A stretch of DNA of 64,000 nt from Cordilura impudica (GCA_963682025.1 OY821518.1:35345059-35409058), one strand, 5' to 3'; positions 21,138 through 31,931 are shown, counted from the first letter of the stretch. Translations and numbers: made by a program. Notes: generated by a model not told the origin, from the sequence alone.

Positions 21138-23654
21138 CTAGTATGCCCTGTAGCGCTTCGCTACGACTTACCGAGACTTATTGACATGTTTTATTTCATA
21201 ATCAATTTTTCCTACGATGTTTGCATTGTGTAATTAAAATATTTTAATTTATGTTTTTTTATTTCAATGCTCTCTGATATACAATATTTTTTGGTTTTAG
21301 TTCGGTGCAACAACAATTACCAAATTTTTCAGCGCTCCTATTCAGGAGCAAGCTGCCAATGTGAAGAACATTGATTTTGCAAATTAAAACTGACAACACT
21401 TAGCTGTTTGCTTGGAATTTAGAATATCATTTGGCAATTTTTCATTTTAGCGATTTTTGATTTTGGTTTTTTTTTTTTTTTGGTTTAAGCGATTTTTGAT
21501 TTTGTCCATTTTTGATTTTGTGGATTTTTGCATTTGACGATTTTTATTTTTCGCTATTTTCGGTTTTGGCGATTTTTGATTTTGGCGATTTTTAATTTTG
21601 GACATTTTTGAATATGGCGATTCCGCTCATATTTTCCACGACTACTCAAATTGGTAATCACCCATTTCTTTGGTGTGCGGAATAAAAAAAAATGTAATAC
21701 GATGGCAAGTGAGAATTGTACCTATGAAGACCCCTCACTTCACGATCTAATGAGACAGTTGCCAACGTGCACATCTTTCCTGAAGTAACAGCCGACTATT
21801 TTCTTCGAAATTTTTCTTTCTCAAACAAATTTTGTGTGATTAAACTGATCCAATAAGATCAATCTTATAATATTAGTTCATGTATATTGAAGATGTTTTC
21901 TGGCGAAACAGTGAATTTTTGGAGGAATACGTATGAAGCAAGTTGATCAGCAGACTGTTATTGAATTAGTCAACATCAAAGCTTATAATTAATACGAGGA
22001 AGCAGATTTTCACTACTGGACTTAATTTTTGGCCGATTTGAGCAGTTTTTCCGAAGATACCTAAAAATTTGATTTATTTGTATCATTTATATTTTACAAA
22101 CCCTTCACGGATCAGTAGTCAGGCATTCAATTTCTGTTCATATTTGTAGTCACCCGAAATACTATATATACCAGTAGACATTTCTTTAATACTGATAAAA
22201 TCACCATTGTTATTTAAGTTGATTTACTGATGTTAAATCGTTGTGTCCATGCAAAGTTTTAAATCGAACTTCTATACATGCATCTTTGTGCTGAGTTGGA
22301 GTTAAATAATTTTAGCAATATGGTATCAACCGTTTTGGCGTTCCATGAGAAAAATATGGATTTTCCAAATTAACACTAAACGATTGGCCTTGAATTTAGG
22401 ATAGCATCTGGCAATATTTTATTTTAGCGGTTTTTGATTTTGGCGATTTTTTCATTTTGAAGATTTTTTATTTTTGGCGATTTTTGTTTATAAAAAAAAG
22501 TTATTACATTCTAAGCAACCTTTTCTGCAAAAGAAATTGCCATATTTTAAACAACTTTTTCTATAAAAAAAAGTTTTCAGATTCTGAGCAACTTTTTCCA
22601 CAAAAAAAATTTCAGATGCTGAGCAACTGTTTCTATAAAAAAGTCTCGGATGCTGAGCAACTTTTTCTATAAAGATGTTGTCAGATTCCAAGCAATTTTT
22701 TGGATAAAAAGTTGCCAAGTTTAAAAAAAAAAATTTCTAAAAAATGTCAAATTGAACTACTTTCTAGCAACTTTTTTGTAGAAAAAGTTTTCAGAACCTG
22801 AGCAAATTTTTGTATAGAAAAGTTGTCTGATCCTGATCAACTTCTTGTGTAGGAAAGTTGTCAGATACTGAGCTATTTTTTGTGTAAAAAAAGTTGTCGA
22901 ATTCCGAGGCACTTTTTGTATAAAAAAGCTGTTAGATTCTGAGCAATTTTTTCTATAAAGCAGTTGTCAGATTCTGAGTAAATTTTTCTCTCAAAAAGGT
23001 GGCAGATTCTGAGCAACTTTTTCAAAAAAAATAAAATTGGCCGATTGAGCAACTTTCTATATAAGAAAAAGTTGGCAGATTCTAACCAAGTTTTCCTTTA
23101 AGGATGGTTCAGATTCTGAACTATTTTTGTATAAAAAAGTTGTCAAATTCAAAGCAATTTTTCTTTTTTATATAGAAAAGTTGTCAGATTCTGAGGAACT
23201 ATTTTTTATAGAAAAGTTGTTAGATTCCAAGCAACATTTTGTTAAAGAAAATCTGTTTGATGCTGATCAAAATTGTCAAGTTGGAAGCAGCATTTTCTAT
23301 TCTGAACAAGTTTTTCTATAAAAAAGTTGTCAGATTCTGAAAAAGTTTGGCAGATTCTAAAGAAAATTTTCTAAAGTCAATTTGGCAGATTCTGAAGAAC
23401 GTTTTCTATAAAAAATTTGTCAGATTCTAAGAAAACTTTTTTTTTCATAAGAACCGAGAAACTTATTCTCTAGAAAAGTTGCCAGATTCTCACTAACCTT
23501 TCCCATTGAAAATTGTTGGGAGGTTCCCACTAACAATATAAAAAAATTTACAGCATATAGTTCCTTCCTGATATACAGTAAGATTCTGTTCAAATTTTAG
23601 GAAGATCGGTCCAATAAGCTACAAATATACTTACATTCGCTCATAAATATAGAT
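21138..23654 (+). repeat. Family E repeat, longest copy, both ends present
   Basis: It starts CTAGTATGCCCTGTAGCGC with a small palindrome AGCGCTTCGCT, then GACATGTTTTATTTCATAAT and the GATTTTGGCGATTTTTG low-complexity zone. A large minisatellite follows, then the terminal phrase TTTTAGGAAGATCGG and ATAAATATAGAT. The same start (inverted) is at 25577 and 53570. It has no coding capacity that I recognise. Internal phrases recur out of order (GATTTTTCATTTTAGCG twice), pointing to internal duplication. Class uncertain: the CTAG start and ATAGAT tail are shared with families D and G. Confidence 0.7.
22494..23480. repeat. Degenerate 35-50-bp minisatellite
   Basis: About 25 imperfect copies of a unit built from GTTGTCAGATTCTGAGCAA and CTTTTTCTATAAAAAA. 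Unit length varies. Open frames at 22457-22672, 22488-22718 and 23127-23321 are produced by the repetition. Other family E copies have only the short GATTTTGG zone at this place, so the array expanded in this copy. Confidence 0.85.
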
Positions 23655-24620
23655 ATGGATTTCAATTAGAAATTTCAATTTAAATAAATACAAATGAACC
23701 ACAAAAATCTTAAGAACAAATGCAACAAATATTTTTAAGTTTTCTTTTATCGTAATTCTTCACACACACAATTCCGAAATTGAATTACAACAAAAAGTCA
23801 CTTGCAAAAAACAACCAATCTGCTAAGAGTATACGATTTATAGCCAAACACACAAAAAAGTTAGCAACTCTTTTTTGCAGACATTGTCCCTAATCAGACT
23901 GTGGCAATACGAAGTTCAACAACAACTGGGACTCAGACTGTGATTGTAAGTCTTTGGCTAATTAATTAAACACATTTCAGTTTCGTTGCATGTTGTTTTA
24001 GTTCAAAGTGAAAAACCTCTTAATTCTGTTGAAGGACTTGTAACTATGTAAGTAAAAACGAAACTAGAAAACTTTGGGATTTAAACACTTCATACTTTTT
24101 TTTTCTGATAAACTAAAAAGAGAAGAAACTGTTGAAAGTTTTTAGATGGTTAAGCAAAAAAAAAAAAAAAAAATAAATAAAAATCATAAGAAATAAATTT
24201 ATTTTGTTAATTTATTGTTAAAGGTAATATTTTTAGAGTCACACGGAGCATATGATAACATATTGCGAAGGAATATTAGAAGTAAACTCTGATATATGGA
24301 GATATTTTGAGAGTATACTCAAAAGTTTGCAAATGATTTCACTGTTTTTGTTTCTATTTAGCGATAGCTTATGGCTTAAATTTAAGCCGATGGTACAACA
24401 AAGGGTAAGTAGTATATACTTATATAGAAAATAAAGGTGCAGGATAAATGGAAATTAAATGAATCCAAAACTTAAATTAGAAGAGTTATAACCGATATCT
24501 TTACTATATTTCAAAACTTATCATATAGCCCAATACTTAGCTGTCCAATGATATTGTGGAAAACTTAAAAAATAAAGTTAAAATATAATTTTGAAATCAA
24601 TTAAATAAATATATATTTTT
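23655..24620. other. Non-repeat DNA with splice-like motifs
   Basis: Flanked by two family E copies. It holds three strong-looking splice-site pairs (see 23881-24043) and an A run at 24149-24170. This is one of the few places where host gene sequence might survive. Confidence 0.3.
23881..24043 (+). other. Candidate pair of host exons
   Basis: CTCTTTTTTGCAG is followed by 65 bases ending at a perfect GTAAGT donor (23946). One frame stays open through the exon and reads IVPNQTVAIRSSTTTGTQTVI. A pyrimidine-rich TTGTTTTAG acceptor lies about 55 bases on; joined in phase, the next exon reads FKVKNLLILLKDL and stops at 24041-24043. A further GTAAGT donor sits at 24050. The peptide is not from a family I know, and AT-rich DNA makes such motifs by chance. 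Confidence 0.25.
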
Positions 24621-24621
24621 A

Positions 24622-25577
24622 CTTCTATACTCATATAACAAAGAGGTAATGTATAATCTTTGTTTGTAGGAGGTAATTTCCATAAGCACTCACCTCATTT
24701 TAAAAATGTTGCTTCCAATATTTAGAATGCTTCCCATATAAAGTAATAATTCAATAATTTATATCTCGAGTATTATGATATAGAGAGCTTTGCAAATTTG
24801 TGTGATGTCACCTATTATTAATGTTAGTAGTCGAAAAAAAATTGGGCGTGATCGCAGCAGTGGGCGCGGCATCGCCCATACAATGTTAATATGTAATATC
24901 ATATAACTGGTGAATTACAAAAGGTAAAGCGTCGACACTTTGCATGAGTCCATCAGATATTAATGTGAGTAGTCCGCTACAAATTGGGCGGGCTGGGTGT
25001 GACACTTCTTACACAAAAAAAAAAATGTGAAGTACTACGAAAGCGACAGTCTTGAAACTTTTGACAAGTACATTAATTATCAATGTAAGTAGTCATGGAA
25101 AATATGGACGGAATCGCCAAATTTAAAAATCGCCAAAATTAAAAGTCGAAAAAACAAAAGCGGCAACAACAAAAAACTTCAGAATCAAAAATGGACAAAA
25201 TAAAAAATCAATAAAATAAAAAATCGCAAAAATCAAAAATCGCCAAAATCAAAAATCGCTAAAGTTAAAAGTTGATAATGATATTCAGAATTCAAGTCCA
25301 ATAGTTAAATATTGCCAGATTTAATTTGGAAAATCCATGTACTTCTTTCTCATGGGCAGCTCCGAAAAATTTGATAATTGTTGCACCGAATGAAAAAACA
25401 AAAAATATTGTATATCAGCAAGAATTTAAATAAGAATTTAAATAAAAAAAATTAATAAGTAAATAAAATTAAATATTTTAATTATATAAAAGAAACTTCG
25501 TAGGAATAATTGATTATGAAATAAAACATGTCAATAAGCCTCGGTAAGTCGTAGCGAAGCGCGACAGGGCATACTAG
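24622..25577 (-). repeat. Family E repeat, inverted
   Basis: The left end reads as the complement of the terminal phrase (CAAAGAGGTAATG, then GTAGGAGGTAATTTCC). The middle has GGGCGCGGCATCGCCC and TTAATGTTAGTAGTCG units and the AAAAATCGCCAAAATC zone. The right end is GTAGCGAAGCGCGACAGGGC then ATACTAG. Confidence 0.75.
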
Positions 25578-26059
25578 TTAAGTAATATAAGTACAACAAT
25601 TCTAAATTAATTAAATTTGAATAAATATGTATTAGAATGGTACACGTAGAAAAAAAAATTTTTAAGAGACGAAAATTGAAATTATTTAAATAAAATTATT
25701 AATTAAATTATTGTTTAAATATTCATTAATATTAAAATTTTATTAGAAATTTATTTTATATTTTTTTACTTAGATAAATCTAACGGAAAGGTTAGTTGTT
25801 AAACACACTGCCATACTGCCTTAACTTTTTGATATTTATGATTGGTATATTCTGGAAAATGATCACGAATAGAATGACGCACTTGAATAACGTTACCAAA
25901 TTATCCAAATTTACTTTGAAAATCAGTTATCGATAAACGCAATTTAATGACGACTTCGGGATTTTTATGGCGCACATAGTCATCCATCTGACCATACCAT
26001 ACGTTGAAATGTGGATAGATGTCATACTCTCTAAATGATGCAATAACACCACTCACGTT
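25578..26059. other. AT-rich DNA, nothing recognised
   Basis: No repeat end or coding signal that I can support, except that the right side may belong to the mariner relic that follows. Confidence 0.3.
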
Positions 26060-26516
26060 GAATAAATGTGCTCACTGAAGAGAATATCGCCGCTGAAAAC
26101 GAAAATGTGAAAGAATGTCCAAATTAATCGATATGTCATTGGTCGCAGGAATTTGTGCTCTGTGTGTTTAATAAAGTGGAAAGTTTTGCACAAAGATCTT
26201 GGCCTACACACGTATAAGATCCAGCTGGTGCAGGAATTAAAGCGATGAGACCTTCATATGCGTATCGTTCTTTCGACGATTGGGCTATATAGCAGTTGGA
26301 AATGACTTGATGTCTTGAACGCAAAATTGTGTAAGAACAATCTACAGCAGACCCTACAAGCTCCATTACATCTACAAAAACTTACCTTTTGATGCAGAGT
26401 CCACACTTGTGGCATCATCGGACCTTATTTATTTCAGAATAATGCCGAATGTGGCGCAACGGTTAATGGAGATCATTGGCCAATGATTTTTTGTTTGAAA
26501 CTATGGATGACATTAA
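26060..26516 (+). pseudogene. mariner transposase relic, cut off by a chimeric junction
   Basis: With several shifts the plus strand reads NIAAENENVKECPN, KDLGLHTYKIQLVQELK, MRPSYAYRSFDDWAI, then GIIGPYLFQNNAECGATVNG and NDFLFETMDDINL. These are, in order, the linker, second helix-turn-helix, first part of the catalytic domain and the region just before the QQDGAT motif of mariner transposases. The segment holding the first catalytic Asp is deleted, and the second is lost because the sequence changes at 26517 to a tRNA fragment. Confidence 0.65.
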
Positions 26517-26566
26517 TCTGACTCCAAACCAGAAGGTTGCGTGTTCAAATCACGTCGAGTTCACCA
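26517..26566 (+). pseudogene. tRNA-Trp(CCA) 3' half with post-transcriptional CCA end
   Basis: These 50 bases match positions 27-76 of cytosolic tRNA-Trp: anticodon stem TCTGA/CCAGA around the loop CTCCAAA (anticodon CCA), variable loop AGGTT, T arm GCGTG-TTCAAAT-CACGT, acceptor strand CGAGTTC, discriminator A and terminal CCA. The T arm is the usual tRNA-Trp sequence; the anticodon arm and acceptor strand each differ slightly from the standard form. CCA is not encoded in eukaryotic tRNA genes, so its presence implies a copy made from mature tRNA. The fragment starts exactly after position 26, a site often carrying m2,2G that blocks reverse transcriptase. It is followed without a gap by Ty3/gypsy integrase sequence. 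Confidence 0.85.
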
Positions 26567-27442
26567 ACTTAGCTCACCCCAGAATGCGTGCTTCTACGTC
26601 CCTAGTGATTTCAAGATTTTGCTGGCCGGGGATGAAAAACAATCACCAATTTCGTCAAGAATTGTTTACCATATGAATGCTCGTAAGCGCAACGTCAAAC
26701 CAAGTCAGCATCAGATATGTACGAGCGACCTCGCGAACGTTTTTCACATATCAACATCAACATCGTAGGACCGTTCCCCTTATGTGAAGGTCAGCGATAC
26801 TGTCTTACGATTATCGATTATCGACAGATTTACTCGATGGTCCGAAGGTATTCCATTGCTCAACATGACAGCTGAAACATTCGCAAAGGCTTTCGTAACT
26901 CACTGGATTTCCAGGTACGGAGTCCCAGACAGTTTGAATCATCAGTTTTCACGAAATTTATGCAAACGATTGGAGCAACCCGTTTAAGAGCAACGTCCTA
27001 TCACCCTCAGGGCAATGGCATAATAGAAAGGTGGCCATTTTGTGCCATAATTCATCAAAGTGGGTTTATCATATCCCAAGTATTCTACTTGGCCTTCGGG
27101 TTGTGTTCAAACCGGACATAAACGCATTACCGGCAGAGTTAGTGTATGGTTCCACCATAAGAATTCCAGTTGATTTTATTTTTTCTAATTCAACTGTAGA
27201 ACAGCCACCAGCAACTTTGTAGCAGAATTTCCCAACTCCATGAAAAATCTTCACCTAACATAGACTTCCCATCACTCTACTAAAACAACATTTATTGCTA
27301 AGGATCTTCAGTCAGCAATGCACGTATTTACTCAAAACGACTCGATTCGTCCTTCACTAACACATCCATACGATGGTTCGTACTAAGAAATAAAACATTA
27401 TCCGAAATTCTTCACTGTACTGGTGAGAAACCGAAGAACTAA
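26567..27442 (+). pseudogene. Ty3/gypsy integrase (3' part of pol), 5'-truncated
   Basis: It opens with NLAHPRMRASTSLVISRFCWPGM, the histidine end of the HHCC zinc domain. In shifted frames follow KRNVKPSQHQ, RERFSHINIDIVGPFPLCEG with the first catalytic Asp, IDRFTRWSEGIPLLNMTAET, and FVTHWISRYGVPDSL. The TDQGSQF segment with the second Asp is deleted. YHPQGNGIIERW keeps the catalytic Glu. C-terminal integrase sequence continues (SKWVYHIPSILLGLR, INALPAELVYGSTIRIPVDF) to DLQSAMHVFTQNDSIRP and PYDGS. The reading is broken by several shifts and interrupted at 27443 by a mariner insertion; it resumes at 28374. Reverse transcriptase, protease and gag are absent. Confidence 0.85.
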
Positions 27443-27444
27443 TA

Positions 27445-28371
27445 AAGGGTGATCCATTTCGAGGTTCCCTAATTTTGTAAAGAAAAAAACACAGAAAGTT
27501 CAAATTTAATGGCGAATGTTTATTGTCGTTTGAAAAAACATTCTTTGAAATTTATTTTTTAAAGATTATATCAATCAAATGTTGGCCGCGGCTACGTCTC
27601 AGAGGGTCCATCCGTTGAGTCCAATTTTCGATGACTCGTTCGAGCATTTCGACTGGTAACTGGAGAATGACACTCGTGATGTTTTGCTCCAAGGCCTGAG
27701 TCGAAGCGGGATTGTCTGCGTAAACTTTAGACTTTACATATCCCCACAGGAAAAAGTCTAACGGTGTGATATCACACGATCTTGGTAGCGAATCGACCGG
27801 CCCAAAACATGAAATTATCTGCTCACCGAAGTGTTGTCCCATATAGCGAAACGATGTCGCTTGGGAAGGTCGGGCGGCTTCAGTTCTTGCACAAGCAGTA
27901 TTTTGTACGCTTTCAATTTAAGATCTCGACGTAAAATGCGCCAAGTCGTTCCATGCGTCAGTCCGAGTTGCTGCGAACGGCGCCAAATCGACTCTCCACG
28001 GTTTTCGTGTACATTCTCAACTCCGGCCGCTATATTTTCTTCACTGCGTGCTAGACGTGGTCTATTCGGTCGAATATTATCCAATAATGAATGCTGGGTC
28101 CCAAGATGGGTGATGGTGCTGCGAATAGTACACCTCCTAGGCCGATTATGTTGACCATAAGTTGAGCAAAGTGCACGAAACACATTCTTCGCAGAACGTA
28201 AATTTTCATAATAAAGTTGAACTATTTGTAAACGTTGTTCAGGCATAAGTCTTTCCATGATAAAATGCCAAATAATACTTAACAAAAATAACATGACAGC
28301 ATGACACGACTCACACGTGATATGTCAAAGAAAAGGCTATTGAAAAAAGTATCACTACTTGGATCACCCGT
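27445..28371 (-). mobile_element. Internally deleted mariner-like element inside the gypsy relic
   Basis: The terminal inverted repeats are AAGGGTGATCCA on the left and CGGGTGATCCA (reverse-complemented) on the right, each bounded by TA. Gypsy coding sequence continues on either side. Length is 927 bp, short for the group because the middle of the transposase is missing. Confidence 0.85.
27552..28258 (-). pseudogene. mariner-like transposase, internal deletion removes two catalytic Asp
   Basis: It begins at 28258 MERLMPEQRLQIVQLYYEN and runs through the DNA-binding domain: NRPRRCTIRSTITHLGTQHS, RPNRPRLARSEENIAAGVEN, RRSQQLGLTHGTTWRILRRD, KILLVQELKPPDLPKRHRFA. After RHRFAIW it jumps to GEQIISCFGPVDSLPRSCD followed by ITPLDFFLWGYV, which holds the third catalytic Asp, and continues to the natural C terminus. 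About 100 codons with the first two Asp are gone, together with a frame change at the join (about 27830). The N-terminal part has no stop in 140 codons, so the deletion element may be fairly young. The product could bind ends but not catalyse. Confidence 0.9.
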
Positions 28372-28373
28372 TA

Positions 28374-28611
28374 TTATCATCTGAAGCCTTGTTTTCTACC
28401 AGCATCAGCATCCTCCAGCGCACTACGTGAAACAGATATTTTACCATCACCAAATATTGTCGTACTCACTTTACCACACACTGCTAAATAAAGAGATTTC
28501 CAGTCATCTTTCGTTGTACGAGCCGCCGATACAGCCACCGAATCAGCTGAAACTGTAGAAAAAATCACATCCAGTGGAAGACGTATAAAACTTCCGGTAA
28601 GAATTCGGTAG
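28374..28611 (+). pseudogene. Ty3/gypsy pol C-terminus, continuation after the mariner
   Basis: The frame resumes with LKPCFLPASASSS, the expected continuation of the IDRLKP motif that ends gypsy integrases. It runs through VVRAADTATESAETVEKI and TSSGRRIKLP, which matches the SGRRVRFP motif at the end of many Ty3/gypsy pol proteins, to a stop at 28609. One in-frame TAA breaks it. It is followed by a polypurine tract and a possible LTR start. Confidence 0.8.
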
Positions 28612-28621
28612 CCTTGTTCCA

Positions 28622-29040
28622 GCGAGGGGAGTAATGTGGCACCCTCTTACAGCCAACACCAATTACCAACACCAATTACAAACTCCAATTACCAACATCC
28701 GTCATAAAAAAATAATAACCTGTAACTTTTAATGTATAACAGCGCTTGTTTTTTACATAAAATATAGATCTCCATCTTGTTCATTTTCTGTCAGCCACAC
28801 TAGCACAACGTACAACACTTATCCGGAAAATACTACGAAACAATGCAACATACAAAACATTCAACAGCCCATTTATTTGAAACATACAATATATTCAACG
28901 GTCAATATATTCACAACATAAAATAGAATCCGCAATTAATCCGAGGCATCACCACATACAATTTATTTAAATCATTATTATAGTCTGTTTTTATTAAAAA
29001 AAAATATAGATTGCTTAAAAGAATAAAATTAAAAAGTTTT
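28622..29040 (+). repeat. Polypurine tract and probable start of a gypsy 3' LTR
   Basis: GCGAGGGGAG (28622-28631) sits shortly after the pol stop and just before TGTGGCACCC at 28635. This arrangement fits a plus-strand primer site followed by an LTR starting with TG. No second LTR is in the window, so the LTR end is not defined; 29040 is a guess based on where the neighbouring family D repeat begins. Confidence 0.45.
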
Positions 29041-29049
29041 ATTTGTAAT

Positions 29050-29400
29050 ATTAATGGCTAGGAGAATTCTTGTGACCGATATTTTGTTCTACCATCTTAT
29101 CCCGATGTTGACCAAACGTATATTATTTGAAAGGTATTTCTATTTACCTGTGTTCCAGGTTTACAGATTTTTAAATTTTGTCCTTTATTTTGAGCAAATT
29201 GCATTTAAAGTTGCTACTAACACATACATAAAATTATACGTGTGCTATGTGTGTCTTTATTAAATTTGTTTATGAATTTGTTATCTTCATTCACAATAAT
29301 AATAAGCCCAAAATTTGCTGGTTTGTGCATTGACTAAGTTGAGAAAAAAAATTGCCTATAAATTGCACTCGAACTTCGAGCGCTGGAGTCTGCTAATAAT
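29050..29400 (-). repeat. Family D repeat, inverted (duplication unit 1)
   Basis: Reversed, it starts CTAGCAG-like (TTAGCAGACTCCAGCGC near 29395) with the GAAGTTCGAGTGCAATTT palindrome, and continues through TATGTGTTAGTAGCAACTTT and AAATACCTTTCAAATAATAT. It is homologous to 35175-35507, but clearly more diverged than the mariner fragment that follows it. Confidence 0.65.
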
Positions 29401-29429
29401 TTAATTAAATAGGTTTCCTAAAATTGCCA

Positions 29430-29690
29430 ATATTGACCGCGGCCGCAACCATTGACTTATAGAAATCAGAATTTGGCAATAAGTGATTTCGAGAAATGGA
29501 GCTTTCAATTGGCCTCCAAAGCGATTCGTCGCCTCTCGAATATTACGTGTGGGGCTGTGTTCAATTACGGGCTTATGCTGAAACACGGTCTGCAATGCTC
29601 GAAAAAGTGGCTGAACATTGGACGTCTGTAATGTTCTTCATCAAGAACAGCCGTGGTGGGAATATGCACATAGTCATTTTGAAATACTAA
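29430..29690 (+). pseudogene. mariner transposase C-terminal fragment (copy 1)
   Basis: It reads AATIDL, FNWPP, then SPLEYYVWG, where the third catalytic Asp has become Glu, and TRSAMLEKVAEHWTSVMFFI with the final KNSRGGNM. About 17 residues present in the second copy (VYADKPSVIDTNIVHVIRD) are deleted. The DNA-binding domain and first catalytic Asp are absent. Confidence 0.75.
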
Positions 29691-29819
29691 TGTCACGTAT
29701 TGGCCTCTCGAATAAAAAACTTATGATAAAAATTTTACTTTTTGTGTTACTTTTTACAATTTCAAGTTCTATCGGGTTTAAAACAAAAACACCCTTTATA
29801 ATATAAAAATTCGTTACAT

Positions 29820-29845
29820 ATTATTATTATTATTATTATTATTAT
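29820..29845. repeat. ATT trinucleotide microsatellite
   Basis: About eight ATT units directly before the target duplication of the family G element. The homologous site at 35970 has a single unit, so it expanded after the duplication. Confidence 0.9.
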
Positions 29846-30551
29846 AAATATATATTTACGCTGATCCCTGACTCACTGACTGACTGACTGATTCTGTAAC
29901 GCTGAAATAATACACATAGCACTCCCTACAAAGCTATGCGAAATACACAAACAAAATTTAATCTTTCTCATTTTATACAAACCCACACACAATTTTCTCT
30001 CTTCTATGTTACCAACCAGTGCTGCTAATAAAATCTTCTGAAAATCGACAATTTTGGAAACTAAATCGCCAAAATCGTCATTTTTAAAACAAGATATTGT
30101 CAAGATAATAAAAATAAAACTCTACAAAATATTACAAAAGGAAACAATCAAATTTATTTATATCATTCATATTACGAATATAATTACAGCATTGGTTATT
30201 TCTAATGTATTAGTGGTGAAATTTCAACGAAAAAATTTAACACACCAATCAACTAAATAATTTTATTGACATGTATCTATAGCTGAAAGATATAATATAG
30301 ATTTAAAGTATCGCCGTAATTGAAACTTAAATCTTAAATAGAGATGCTATTCAAGGTATTTCCGTTTTGAAACGACTTGACCCAGAATTAAATCTATACA
30401 TACTTTGTAATTTCCATTTACACTGAACAAAAACTATCAATTTTCGATAAACAACCCATTAATTGGTAACCCTTGAAATCGAAATTTTTATACTACTGAT
30501 AATTTTAAATCTTCAATCATCATTTTTACACATTTAACAAATCATTTTAAC

Positions 30552-30641
30552 AAATTGCAAAATCGTCGAAATTACAATAAGTTGTCAAAATTGGCAAAAT
30601 TGCAAAATCGTCGAAATTACAATAAGTTGTCAAAATTGGCA
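30552..30641. repeat. Two 45-bp perfect tandem repeats
   Basis: A 45-bp unit beginning AAATTGCAAAATCGTCG and ending GTCAAAATTGGCA is repeated exactly once, inside family G. Confidence 0.9.
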
Positions 30642-31185
30642 ACACTTACTAAACTTCTTCATTTGTCTGTTTTGTTTTTCATCTCAAAATTGTTTTGTTT
30701 TGTTAAGAGTACTTTCACTCAGTTGTTGTCCAACGTATGATTTCGTTTATAGCTCTGTATTGAAAAGCCTTTGAAAAAATAGTGCAATATTAAGTTTAAA
30801 ATTTAAATTATTGTAACTTTGCATAATTAAATTACATTGTAATTTTAGAAGAGAGGTGTGAAAATAATTTTTTTTTTCACTCATAATATTAATTTTTTCA
30901 TAATATGCTTTTAAAAAAATTTGGACAAACATAAATTATGTAAAAAGGTATATTTAAGATTTTAATTTGAATAATTTATTGAAATTAACATAGAAGAATT
31001 AAAAGCGATTTTTGTTTTGAAGTAAAACTAATACGCGCGCATTTTTTATTTTTTCTTTTTTAGATTTATAGATAACTTTGCAAAAAATTTAATTCTCTTT
31101 TTTTTCAGTTTACATGTATGATAAAATATTAAATATTTTTTTCTTTTTTGTGTACATTGGTGTATTGGTGTTTGCATTTCCTTAA

Positions 31186-31857
31186 GGGGTGGTAGGTTTT
31201 AAAACCTTTTTTTGCATTTCTCTTCCTGAATGCACAACATGTCGAGAGTGTTGTGTCAAAGTTTTAAGTAAATCAGAGCAAAACTTAAGAAGATACAGCG
31301 TTTCTAGCGACCGGCCTCATACGGTATATCACATATACATAAATCAGTTTTTAAAAAATTTTAAGTCGATTTTCCCGCAATAAATGTTCGAAGTCCGTGA
31401 ACATCTTCTTGACCGATTCTTTTGAAATTTTAGACACTATATCTACACAAAAATCATCAGGTAACCGCAAAGTTTTTTTTTTAGTTCCATTTTCTTCCCC
31501 ATTTTTTAACAACAAATTCCCGAAATTGTATAGCAAAAATCGTTTTTCACTTCAAAATGCTGCAAAAAAAAATTGAAAAACTCTTCGTCACTACTTCAGG
31601 AAACATGTCACCTTTTAAACGCATTTTGATTTTTTTTTTCACATGGTCCGGTAACGAGTTATGATGTTCACCGCAAAACAACAACGCCTCCGGATATTGG
31701 CTGTCACGGACTTATTTATTAAAATTTTTAGTTGAAAATTTTTTCAAAGATTCTTTAAATGTTATGCTATAACGTGAGTTCATGTCTTCAAAAAAAAAAT
31801 TATGCAATTAATTATTATTATTAACTTTTAAAACCTTTAAACCCCCCCCCCCCCCCC
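31186..31857. mobile_element. Putative TTAA-flanked MITE with G/C-run ends
   Basis: TTAA at 31182-31185 and 31858-31861 brackets a 672-bp segment. Its left end is GGGGTGGTAGGTTTTAAAAC and its right end, reversed, is a G run followed by TTTAAAGGTTTTAAAA. Flanking TTAA suggests a piggyBac-type target. The right end has expanded to a 16-base C run (31842-31857). The interior has no transposase. Confidence 0.45.
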
Positions 31858-31931
31858 TTAAGAAACTTTTATGAACCTTGCTCTAGAACGTTTTTTTTTT
31901 CTATGCTATTCTACTTTTTCTACAATAAAAT

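Noticed and set aside
22457..22718. Opposed 71- and 76-codon frames
   Set aside because: Generated by the family E minisatellite.
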